This document shows positions 14,955 through 22,812 of a stretch of 26,914 nucleotides of DNA, piece by piece. The notes beneath the pieces were generated by a model. The model did no database searches. It was not told where the DNA came from and was given only the letters and a program-made list of their open reading frames with translations. This DNA comes from HyVt-337 sp964428895 (GTDB taxonomy: Bacteria > Planctomycetota > Phycisphaerae > SM23-33), in the NCBI GenBank assembly GCA_964428895.1, contig CAYRZU010000053.1, positions 1 through 26,914 on the forward strand. The letters run 5' to 3'. Position numbers and translations under genes: made by a program. Every line of letters starts with the position of its first letter. The first letter of the stretch is position 1.

Positions 14955-15075
14955 TCGGGTGGGCGGGCCGTCGTTGGCGGGGCGACCTGTCCGGCTGGCT
15001 GCACGCCGTTTTCGCTGGGGGAACGGGGGAATCCGGCCTCCGCTATGCCTGTCGTTGACGCGTTACTTCATGGGG

Positions 15076-15108
15076 CCCGACGGTGGGCGGCGTTGAGATG
15101 CCGTCGGG
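15076..15108. promoter_or_regulatory. inverted repeat spanning the sensor-kinase promoter
   Basis: CCCGACGG (15076-15083) and CCGTCGGG (15101-15108) are perfect 8-bp arms around 17 nt that include the -35 box of the kinase promoter. It could be an operator for that promoter, or a hairpin ending the STAS-like transcript. Confidence 0.4.
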
Positions 15109-15121
15109 TCAATGCTAAGAT
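15093..15121 (+). promoter_or_regulatory. predicted sigma70-like promoter of the CHASE kinase gene
   Basis: TTGAGA (15093-15098, 5/6) and TAAGAT (15116-15121, 4/6) are 17 nt apart. The start would lie near 15128, about 90 nt before the kinase ATG. The rest of the 266-nt spacer (14955-15220) shows no gene. Confidence 0.5.
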
Positions 15122-15220
15122 GGGATCACTTAGGCGACGAAGATACGCCGCTCTTTGAGGCCACCTGCATTCGGTCATTACGGAAGGAGTCGCTATCGAA
15201 CGCGACATGAGGGGTCTGAT

Positions 15221-16912
15221 ATGAGCCACATCCCGCAAGAGATCCACATTCCCGTCAAAGGGCCCAAGCCATCCGTTCCCTGGAAGGTCCCCATTGTCCT
15301 TCTTGTCTTCGCCGGGTTGGTCGTGGGGTTACTCGCCTTTGTTGTGATCCACCGATGGGAAAGGCGTCAGTTACAGACGACGTTCGATCGGTACGCCCAG
15401 GAGCGCTTCACCGCGCTGGAACAAAAGATGGACGCGTTGATCGAAGACGCCGCGGCCCTGCGAGGCCTATTCGACACAGCCGATGACGGCGTCGACCGAG
15501 GGGAGTTCGATCGCTTCTCCCGTGCGTTGCATGATCGGGAAGACGACATGACCTATGGCTGGGCCCAGCGTCTGACGCAGGAGACGGCCGCGCCATTCGG
15601 GCAGTCACCCACGGACGAGCAAATCCTCATCCATTACATCGAGCCGGCTGAGATCAAGGGCGTGATTCGGCAAGTGGACCTGGACGAAAGAGATGTCCGT
15701 CTGAAGGCGTTGTTGAGAGCGTGCGACACCGGTGAGGCGACGGTGGCAACGTCGGAGGAGTTGTTCGGGGACGCCCCCTGCGACTGGGACTACGCGATCT
15801 TCATGCCCGTCTATCGAAACGGGGCCCCGCCGAGCTCTGTTGATGCCCGTCGGCGGGGCCTAACGGGGTTCGTCTTTGCCGTGGGTCGGGCGAGCAAGGT
15901 CGTTGAGCGAGCGATGACGCCTTTGGATCCGGAAGGGATTGACCTGCTGCTACTGAGCGGCGACCCGGGGAAGGAAGTGACCGTTGCGGCGTATCTGTCG
16001 TCATCGAGCAAGCTGTCGGTAGACGAGGATGGCTTCGAGATAGGGGATTTCGAAGCGGACGTTCACCGTGGGTCGGCGTTCGATCTGGCAGGTCATCGTT
16101 GGTACGTGGTGGCCAGGCCGACCCGGGCCTTGGTGGCCCAATCGCTGACCTGGCGGCCTTGGGAAGGCATGTTCGGCTCGTGGCTCTTAACGGGTGTGTT
16201 GGCGATATGTCTGGTGTCGGTTTGCCGCAGCCGCGATCGCGTTCGACGCTTGGCCGGCGAATTGCGCGACGCCTGCGGGCAACTGATGCACGCCCGGGAA
16301 GAAGAACGCGAACGGATTGCCAAGGAACTGCACGACTCGGTCGGTCAGCAGGTGGTGGCTCTGAAGCTGAAACTGGATGCCGTGGAAAACGGAGGGTGCG
16401 AGCCCGGGTCGGTTGACCCAGCCCCTCTCAAGAGCGCCATGAAGCTGTGTGGCTCGTTGACCGAAGAGGTCCGGTCGATGTCCTACCATCTGTACCCGCC
16501 GTCGCTCCATGGGTTGGGTTTGTGTGCGGCGCTGCGGCAGATGGCGTTCGACTTCGGTCCCGGCCCTACCGTGGAAGTCGATTGGCCCGACAGCTTGGAG
16601 TCTGTTCGGCTGCCGGCCGACGTTGAGATAGCGCTGTTTCGAATCGCCCAGGAGGCGGTTGCCAACGCCATGCGCCACAGTGGCAGCCATGCCGTCCACC
16701 TGACGCTCGAGCAGGATGACCGTCACCTCGTCTTATCGGTTACGGATGAAGGTGTTGGTTTTGATGTTGACGCCGCGGCGACGGTGGGGCTGGGCTTGCG
16801 GATTATGCACGAACGGGCCAATTCCGTTGGCGCCGAGTTGAGGGTGAACTCCGAGCCGGGCAAGACCTGTGTGACCGTTCGCGCGGCAGTGCCGGAGGAC
16901 GCGTTCGAGTAG
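15221..16912 (+). CDS. CHASE-domain membrane sensor histidine kinase (NarL-type HisKA_3)
   Basis: A 563-residue inner-membrane sensor kinase. TM1 is at about 23-43. A periplasmic region of about 270 residues contains a CHASE-type ligand domain (the YGWAQRL stretch near 107 is typical). TM2 is at about 319-336. HisKA_3 follows (EEERERIAKELHDS, phosphoacceptor H371), then HATPase_c with N482 in the N-box (EAVANAMRHS) and DEGVGF near 509. Kinases of this type pair with NarL/FixJ response regulators, but none is encoded here, so it is an orphan in this window. The ATG at 15221 is favoured by AGGGG about 7 nt upstream; a TTG at 15155 in frame is less likely. The ligand is unknown. Confidence 0.88.
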   Translation: MSHIPQEIHIPVKGPKPSVPWKVPIVLLVFAGLVVGLLAFVVIHRWERRQLQTTFDRYAQERFTALEQKMDALIEDAAALRGLFDTADDGVDRGEFDRFSRALHDREDDMTYGWAQRLTQETAAPFGQSPTDEQILIHYIEPAEIKGVIRQVDLDERDVRLKALLRACDTGEATVATSEELFGDAPCDWDYAIFMPVYRNGAPPSSVDARRRGLTGFVFAVGRASKVVERAMTPLDPEGIDLLLLSGDPGKEVTVAAYLSSSSKLSVDEDGFEIGDFEADVHRGSAFDLAGHRWYVVARPTRALVAQSLTWRPWEGMFGSWLLTGVLAICLVSVCRSRDRVRRLAGELRDACGQLMHAREEERERIAKELHDSVGQQVVALKLKLDAVENGGCEPGSVDPAPLKSAMKLCGSLTEEVRSMSYHLYPPSLHGLGLCAALRQMAFDFGPGPTVEVDWPDSLESVRLPADVEIALFRIAQEAVANAMRHSGSHAVHLTLEQDDRHLVLSVTDEGVGFDVDAAATVGLGLRIMHERANSVGAELRVNSEPGKTCVTVRAAVPEDAFE

Positions 16913-16952
16913 AGGGACGCCGCTGCGGCGCATCTCCCGCGGAGTACTTCTT

Positions 16953-18416
16953 ATGTCAGGAAATCCGATACGGGTGGAACGGTTGCCGGAGCGATTGAGC
17001 TGTGATCCGACCCGGACCATCGTGCGGTTCTTCTGGCCGGGCAGTGAAGGGCGGGCCCGGAAGATCATCGACCGCGTTGTCGGCATGGACGATCAGGCTG
17101 CGGACGGGCTGCTCGACCAGGTCGGCCAGGATTTCGGCGACGCTCATGCCGACTTGGCGCGCATCCTTCGGGACCATTATCAGGAGGCGATGGCTCGGGC
17201 GGCGGCTCCCTACGATTCGTTGCCCGCCCAACGACAGCTCCTGATCGGCGCGTACTTCAGCATGGAGTACGCCCACGAATCAGCGGCGCTATTCAATCCG
17301 TCGATGGCGCCGGCCTTTCGGCAGGACGATGTGCCCACGGGGTCGGTTCGCTTCGTCATGAGCCTGCGGGCCGTCGGAGAAGGACACCTCTCGTCGATCG
17401 CCTTTCGACAGGGCATCATTGATTCTCAAGGCAACGTAACGATCGAATCCCCCAACCATCAGAGCTGTCAGATTCGCCCGACCGCCGAGGCCCGACACAA
17501 CAAGGACACGTTCCTGCTGAAGGTCATCGAGGCGGGCCTCTATCACCCTCTGGTCGACGGCGTCCTCGAGAAGCTCTACGACGACTTCACCATTGCCGAT
17601 TTGACGCACGCGATTGCATCGATCTCGCCGGGCCCGCAGGATCAGGCTGTCTTCGAGACCGTCGGGAAGTCGCTGCTCTGGCTGGCGGAGTCCAATTACG
17701 AGGTGCGATTCGATCCGAACGGCGGCTTGGCCGAGCTGGTGCTCTTTCCGATCAGCGAGGCCGAATCCCAAGGCATGGAGGACATGCGCCTGGTGCGGTT
17801 CAGGGACGAAGAGGGGCCGGACTGTTTCTACGGCACGTACACCGCCTACAACGGCCGACAGATCCTGCCCCAACTCCTGGAATGCCCCGAGCCGGGGGTG
17901 GCTCGCGTTCACACGCTCAGCGGCGCCTGCGTCCGGAACAAAGGCATGGCCCTATTCCCGCGGAAACTGGACGGGTGGTACGCCATGATCGGCCGCATGG
18001 ACGGCGAAAACCTCTACTTTCTTCGGAGCGACGGCGTCCGCTTCTGGAACGACGCCGAACTCATCCAAGAGCCTGCTCAGCCGTGGGAGTTTATGCTGAT
18101 CGGGAACTGCGGCCCGCCGATCGAGACCGAGGCCGGCTGGCTGTTGCTGACCCACGGAGTCGGCCCGATGCGACGCTACTGCATGGGCGCCTCGCTGCTC
18201 GACTTGAATGATCCCCGTAAGGTGATCGGACAATTGGACCATCCGCTGCTGGAGCCCGAAGCCGACGAACGCAGCGGCTACGTGCCGAATGTCGTCTACT
18301 CCTGCGGGGCCATGGCCCACAACGGTCATCTGATCATCCCGTACGGTATCAGCGACGCGGCGACCGGTTTCGCCCGCGTGTCGTTGACCGAACTGCTGAC
18401 CAAGTTGGCCCCGTAG
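16953..18416 (+). CDS. GH130 family glycoside phosphorylase
   Basis: A 487-residue protein of glycoside hydrolase family 130, whose characterised members mostly cleave beta-mannosides with inorganic phosphate. The C-terminal five-bladed propeller region shows family segments such as SGACVRNKGMALFPR near 330, LLLTHGVGPMRRYCMG near 395, and GYVPNVVYSCGAMAHNGHLI near 445. The N-terminal 180 residues are longer than in the shortest family members, as in the larger GH130 subgroup. It has no signal peptide, so it acts in the cytoplasm. It follows the kinase by 40 nt and precedes a CBS protein by 44 nt. The exact substrate cannot be read from the sequence. Confidence 0.85.
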   Translation: MSGNPIRVERLPERLSCDPTRTIVRFFWPGSEGRARKIIDRVVGMDDQAADGLLDQVGQDFGDAHADLARILRDHYQEAMARAAAPYDSLPAQRQLLIGAYFSMEYAHESAALFNPSMAPAFRQDDVPTGSVRFVMSLRAVGEGHLSSIAFRQGIIDSQGNVTIESPNHQSCQIRPTAEARHNKDTFLLKVIEAGLYHPLVDGVLEKLYDDFTIADLTHAIASISPGPQDQAVFETVGKSLLWLAESNYEVRFDPNGGLAELVLFPISEAESQGMEDMRLVRFRDEEGPDCFYGTYTAYNGRQILPQLLECPEPGVARVHTLSGACVRNKGMALFPRKLDGWYAMIGRMDGENLYFLRSDGVRFWNDAELIQEPAQPWEFMLIGNCGPPIETEAGWLLLTHGVGPMRRYCMGASLLDLNDPRKVIGQLDHPLLEPEADERSGYVPNVVYSCGAMAHNGHLIIPYGISDAATGFARVSLTELLTKLAP

Positions 18417-18460
18417 GGGCGGCCGCCGCGACGGGCCTTCCCAGACCAGGGAGAGTATCA

Positions 18461-19243
18461 ATGCCCCACACCCAGGCGCTGCACGCCAGCATCGAACGGT
18501 TCTACGCCCAGGGCATGACGGCGATCGACATCGCGGAGTCGCTGATCAGTTTCGACGCCGACACACCTAGCGGGCCCGTCCGGTCCCTGATGGAACAGCG
18601 GGAGTTCGACGACGTGGGTGTTCGGCAGGACGGCTTGGTGGCCGCCTACGCATCGCGGGAGTCTCTGACCGGCGGGACGTGTGGGGATCACGCGCAAACG
18701 TTTCCTCGCGGCCGGGTGATGCCGGATTCGGCCCCCTTGTTCGTGGTGATTCCATTGTTGGATGAGATGCCGTCGATCTTCATCAATGTTCTCGGCCACG
18801 TGGGGGGGATTGTCACCCGAGAAGATGTGCAGAAGCCGCCCGTGCGGATGTGGCTGTTCGGCATCATCACCATGCTGGAAATGGCCTTCAATCGACTGCT
18901 GGAGTTTCGCTTCCCCGACGACGGCTGGACCGACCAGATCGCGCCTAGTCGTTTGGCCAAGGCCCGACAGCTGCAGAAGGATCGTGCCCGGACGGGTGAG
19001 AGGGTCCCCCTCGCCGAGTGCCTGCAGTTTTCGGATAAGGGACAGGTCCTCTTCAAGCATCCTGAGATTCGTGACCTGTTCGGCATTCCCTCTCGCGCAC
19101 GGGCCACCAAGATGATGACGAATCTGAGGGGCCTGCGCGACAACCTCGCCCATTCCGGCGATATCGTCGCCAACAACTGGGACGTCGTGGTCCGCCTGTG
19201 CGGCGTGATCGGAATCTTCCCCAAGCTCATTCAGATGAAGTAG
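18461..19243 (+). CDS. CBS-domain protein with a uncharacterised C-terminal domain
   Basis: A 260-residue cytoplasmic protein. Residues 1 to about 130 resemble a CBS pair: FDDVGVRQDGLVAAY near 48, and IFINVLGHVGGIVTREDVQKPPVR near 107-128, the strand-turn-helix ends of the two CBS motifs. CBS pairs usually bind adenine nucleotides. The C-terminal half is helical and ends with LRGLRDNLAHSGDI, which resembles helical domains of unknown function found in some CBS and defence-related proteins. A GGGAGAG ribosome binding site precedes the ATG. It may be co-transcribed with the GH130 gene, and no specific role is evident. Confidence 0.6.
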   Translation: MPHTQALHASIERFYAQGMTAIDIAESLISFDADTPSGPVRSLMEQREFDDVGVRQDGLVAAYASRESLTGGTCGDHAQTFPRGRVMPDSAPLFVVIPLLDEMPSIFINVLGHVGGIVTREDVQKPPVRMWLFGIITMLEMAFNRLLEFRFPDDGWTDQIAPSRLAKARQLQKDRARTGERVPLAECLQFSDKGQVLFKHPEIRDLFGIPSRARATKMMTNLRGLRDNLAHSGDIVANNWDVVVRLCGVIGIFPKLIQMK

Positions 19244-19252
19244 CCTTGGTGT

Positions 19253-19281
19253 TTGTTGGCATGGAAGTGGAGGGGTATACT
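19253..19281 (+). promoter_or_regulatory. possible promoter of the ABC transporter-glycosyltransferase unit
   Basis: TTGTTG (19253-19258, weak) and TATACT (19276-19281, 5/6) are 17 nt apart. Another TATAGT lies at about 19421, but it is too close to the ATG and has no -35 partner. The 196-nt spacer holds no gene. Confidence 0.35.
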
Positions 19282-19439
19282 CTGAGGCACGCTTAGCTTG
19301 GCCCGCGGGCGTTCATGTCGGCGCGTGTGCTGCATCCGGTTGCGTTGGGACAGAGGTCGACAGAGCGCATGGGTTGCTCTTGGGTGGCTTGTCCTTCTGG
19401 GCTGCGTTGGGGCATGGCGTATAGTGTGAAAGGATTATC

Positions 19440-20342
19440 ATGGCGGACGTTATTGTCAAAGCCGAGAAGCTCCAGAAGTCCTTCGGTGATACCCACGCGG
19501 TCAAGGACTTCAGCTTCGAGGCCATCGCCGGCGAGGTCTTTGGCGTATTGGGCCCGAACGGGGCGGGCAAGACCACGATGATGAACATGCTCTCGGGCCT
19601 GCTGCACCCGGATACGGGCATGGTCCATATCGACGGCCTATCCGACCCGACTCGGCCGGAGGTGCGTCGGTCTCTGGGGATCGCCCCGCAGACGCTGGCG
19701 ATCTACGACGAACTGACTGCCGGTGAGAACCTGCAGTTCATGGGTAAGTTGCAGGGCCTGCGGGGCCGAAAGCTGATGGTGGCGGTCGACCGCGGGTTGG
19801 AGATCTCCGCCCTCGCTGCTCGACGCGACAGCCGGGTGAAGACCTTCTCGGGTGGCATGAAGCGGCGGCTGAACCTGGCCTGCGCCCTGATCCACGAGCC
19901 CAAAGTTGTCTTCCTGGATGAGCCGACGGTCGGCGTTGACCCGCAAAGCCGCAACCACATCTTTGACCGGATCGAGGAACTCCGCGAGCAAGGTCAGACC
20001 ATCATCTATACCACGCATTACATGGAAGAGGCCCAGCGGTTGTGCCACCGTGTGGCCATTGTCGACCATGGCGATATGCTGGCAACGGACACGGTCGATT
20101 CGCTCATCCAGCAGTACGGGGGAGCGTATACGATCACGGCAGAACTGGCCAAGACGCCGGAGAATCCGGAATCGCTTCCGGGCGTGCTCGATGGCTACGA
20201 ATGGCGACTGGAGACTGAGCACCCCTTACGGGACGTGCAGGACTTCCTGAGCGGCGGCGCCCACATTCGCGACCTGAAAGTATCGGGGCCGAACCTGGAG
20301 ACCGTCTTCCTGAATCTGACCGGTAGGAGCTTGAGATCATAA
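19440..20342 (+). CDS. ABC-2 type transporter ATP-binding protein
   Basis: A 300-residue ATPase of the NatA/CcmA/drug-exporter class that would power the permease encoded next. Walker A GPNGAGKT is at 38-45, the signature SGGMKRR near 140, Walker B VVFLDEPT near 157, and the H-loop in TTHYMEEA near 193. The C-terminal 90 residues are the usual substrate-side extension. AAAGGA precedes the ATG. Its stop codon overlaps the permease start by 1 nt (TAATG), so the subunits are coupled. The cargo is unknown; the glycosyltransferase downstream suggests a lipid or glycoconjugate. Confidence 0.93.
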   Translation: MADVIVKAEKLQKSFGDTHAVKDFSFEAIAGEVFGVLGPNGAGKTTMMNMLSGLLHPDTGMVHIDGLSDPTRPEVRRSLGIAPQTLAIYDELTAGENLQFMGKLQGLRGRKLMVAVDRGLEISALAARRDSRVKTFSGGMKRRLNLACALIHEPKVVFLDEPTVGVDPQSRNHIFDRIEELREQGQTIIYTTHYMEEAQRLCHRVAIVDHGDMLATDTVDSLIQQYGGAYTITAELAKTPENPESLPGVLDGYEWRLETEHPLRDVQDFLSGGAHIRDLKVSGPNLETVFLNLTGRSLRS

Positions 20343-21529
20343 TGAAGGCGACTGCGGCCATTGTCACCAAGGATCTGGTCCTGCTCAGCCGGGACAAGAT
20401 GGGCTTGTTCTTCGTGGTGGTCTTCCCGGTGCTGTTCGGACTGTTCACGGGCGTGGTTTTTTCGGGCCTGACCCAGGAACTGCCCGAAATGATCATCGGC
20501 GTGGTGGATGAGGATCAGTCCGACTACTCCGGGCGATTTATCCAAGGGATGAAGGAGATGAAAGGCGCCCGGCCTCTCGAGACCACGCGCGATCTGGCGG
20601 ACACGCTGATTCGGACCGGTCAGTTGGGGGGATTCATTCAGATCCCCAAAGGATTCGGGCAGGAGGCCGGCAAGGTCTCGACGAACCCTCCCACCATCTA
20701 CATGGAAGTGGACCCGGCCAATATGGCCGGCGACGAGCGACTCAAAGCGGTGATCTATGGCGTGATGATGTCGTTGGCGGACCAACGCTATCAGGAGTCG
20801 GCTGCCAGCGGCCTGGCGGGCCTATTCGGCGTCAGAGATGAAAACGCCAGAATGGATCTGATCAACATCGAAATCGTCCAGCCGATCGATCGCGGCGCGG
20901 TCGACCAGTGGGATGCCCTGGTGGCTGGGGCAACCAGCCCGTTCGAGATCAGCTTCCCCTTGGCGATGGTATGGGCCATTGTGGGCTGCTCGGCGAGTTT
21001 CGCCGCTTCGTTGGTCCGTGAGAAGGAGAGCGGCACGTTCATGCGGCTGCGGTCGGCGCCGATCCGAACGTGGGAGGTCCTGTTTGGCAAGGGACTGGCG
21101 ATGTTCATCACCGTCGCGGTGATCCTGGGCCTGCTGGTGGTCCTGGGAACATTCATGGGGGTGACCGTGACGGATCCGGCGAAGATGGCGGTCGTCATCC
21201 TCGCATTGGGCTATACCTTCGTCGGGATCATGACGTTGCTGTCGGTCTTCGGACGAACGCAACAAGCGGTCGAGAGCGCCACCTGGTCGATTCTGCTGGT
21301 GCTAACTATGTTCGGTGGCGGCATGGTGCCCTTTGAGTTCCTGCCGGACTGGATGCAGTCCATCGGCGCCGTCAGCCCATTCAAGTGGAGTATCATTGCC
21401 ATCGAGGGCGCCCTGTGGCGGCAACTGTCTTACGAGCAGATGCTGAAGCCTCTGGCGATGTTGCTGGGAGTGGGCACCGTCTGTCTGATCGTTGGCTGCA
21501 CGGTCTTCCAGCGACCGAACCGAGGCTAG
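20342..21529 (+). CDS. ABC-2 type transporter permease
   Basis: A 395-residue inner-membrane permease of the NatB/YhaP type. One TM segment lies at about 20-42, then an outer domain of about 160 residues containing VVDEDQSDYSGRF, then a run of five or six TM helices from about 200 to the end, with the family segment RLRSAPIRTWEVLFGK near 235. This is the complete ABC-2 layout. It is coupled to the ATPase gene upstream and is followed by the glycosyltransferase 26 nt later. Confidence 0.92.
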   Translation: MKATAAIVTKDLVLLSRDKMGLFFVVVFPVLFGLFTGVVFSGLTQELPEMIIGVVDEDQSDYSGRFIQGMKEMKGARPLETTRDLADTLIRTGQLGGFIQIPKGFGQEAGKVSTNPPTIYMEVDPANMAGDERLKAVIYGVMMSLADQRYQESAASGLAGLFGVRDENARMDLINIEIVQPIDRGAVDQWDALVAGATSPFEISFPLAMVWAIVGCSASFAASLVREKESGTFMRLRSAPIRTWEVLFGKGLAMFITVAVILGLLVVLGTFMGVTVTDPAKMAVVILALGYTFVGIMTLLSVFGRTQQAVESATWSILLVLTMFGGGMVPFEFLPDWMQSIGAVSPFKWSIIAIEGALWRQLSYEQMLKPLAMLLGVGTVCLIVGCTVFQRPNRG

Positions 21530-21555
21530 GTCGGCCAGCACCAACGAGGACAGGA

Positions 21556-22812
21556 ATGGACACAGCGACTTGGTCCTGGCTGATTGCGCCCCCCGCGCTG
21601 GTTGCGCTGGAAGCCCTGACCAGCCACATTGCGCTGTCGGTGGTCCTACGAAGACGTTCGGACCATGAGGTCGACCCGGAAGCGTCTCTCCCCGATTCGG
21701 CGCCCTCGCTGTCCGTGATCATTCCCGCTCGCGACGAGCAGGACAACATCGAACGGTGCATGCGGACGCTGGTCGATCAGGACTACCCTGACCTCGAGAT
21801 CATTGTCGTCGATGACCGGAGCGAGGATCGCACCCCGCAAATCCTTCGCCGCTTGCAGGACGAGCACCCGAAGACCTTCACGGTCCTTGTAATCGAGCAC
21901 CTGCCCGACGGGTGGGTGGGCAAGTGTCATGCCGCGCACGAAGGGGTCGCTCACAGCGGCGGGGAGTGGCTCTGCCTGATCGACGCGGACACGTGCTTTG
22001 CCTCGCAACGAGCGATATCGGTGGCGGTCGCTCACGCGCTGGAAACCGGGGCGGACTGCCTGTCCATGTTGCCTCGCCTACAGATGCCCAAGGTGTGGGA
22101 ACGTATCGTCTACTCGGCGTGCGGGTCGACCATGCTAACGTGGTTTCCGCCGGGGCGGGTCAACAACCCGCACAGCCGCTGCGCCTATGCGAACGGGGCT
22201 TTCATCCTGATGCGACGGCCCGCCTACGAGGCCATCGGAGGCCACGAGGCCGTGCGCGATGATCTGAACGAAGACGTCCGGATCGCCCAATACGTTAAGG
22301 ATGCCGGCCTCCGCTTGCGCGTAGCCGACAGCGGGGGGCTGCTGAAGATGTGGATGTACGATCGTCCACGTCAGGCGTGGCAGGGCTGGTCGCGAATCGT
22401 CTGCCGGTCGGTCCGATCGATCTGGACCTTGATCGGAACGGCTGTATGGAAGACTCTGGTCGACATTGTGCCGATCGTCTGTGTGCTGGCTGGGCTTGGC
22501 GTGGCCATTTTCGGCCCGAGCGAGGGACGGCGACTGGCCTGGGTGTTTGTGGGGCTGTGGGCAGCCGCGGAGGTCGCGGAAATGACCGTTTGTATGCGAC
22601 TGTATCGCTTGCTGTCGCTTCACTCCGCATGGGCCCTGACCCGACCTTTGGGCACCGCGGCCACGGTGGCGATCATCCTGCACGCCATTTGCCAACGGCT
22701 GGGGCTGCGCAAGACGGTTTGGCGCGGCAGACACTATCGGTCAAAGCAGGGGCCACCGCCCGACGCGTCCGGGCAGCGCGCTGGGGCCGTCAGTCCATTT
22801 CAACGACGTTGA
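21556..22812 (+). CDS. membrane-associated family 2 glycosyltransferase
   Basis: A 418-residue inverting GT-A glycosyltransferase. It has an N-terminal TM segment (about 5-28), then a catalytic domain with SVIIPARDEQDN near 53, IVVDDRSED near 83, LPDGWVGKCHAAHEG near 115-130, and the metal-binding DADT near 145. A later ED motif (DLNEDVRIA) lies near 237, and two or three C-terminal TM helices lie between about 300 and 380. The LP-x-GWVGK segment is typical of the group that includes HpnB- and CruC-like enzymes acting on lipid acceptors. The ATG at 21556 is chosen for GAGG 6 nt upstream and a fitting N-terminal TM. Its last 23 nt overlap the 3' end of the opposing GH3 gene. Confidence 0.85.
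   Translation: MDTATWSWLIAPPALVALEALTSHIALSVVLRRRSDHEVDPEASLPDSAPSLSVIIPARDEQDNIERCMRTLVDQDYPDLEIIVVDDRSEDRTPQILRRLQDEHPKTFTVLVIEHLPDGWVGKCHAAHEGVAHSGGEWLCLIDADTCFASQRAISVAVAHALETGADCLSMLPRLQMPKVWERIVYSACGSTMLTWFPPGRVNNPHSRCAYANGAFILMRRPAYEAIGGHEAVRDDLNEDVRIAQYVKDAGLRLRVADSGGLLKMWMYDRPRQAWQGWSRIVCRSVRSIWTLIGTAVWKTLVDIVPIVCVLAGLGVAIFGPSEGRRLAWVFVGLWAAAEVAEMTVCMRLYRLLSLHSAWALTRPLGTAATVAIILHAICQRLGLRKTVWRGRHYRSKQGPPPDASGQRAGAVSPFQRR

Noticed and set aside
21385..21555. An upstream extension of the glycosyltransferase.
   Set aside because: It overlaps the permease C-terminus out of frame; the ATG at 21556 has a ribosome binding site and begins a normal membrane segment.
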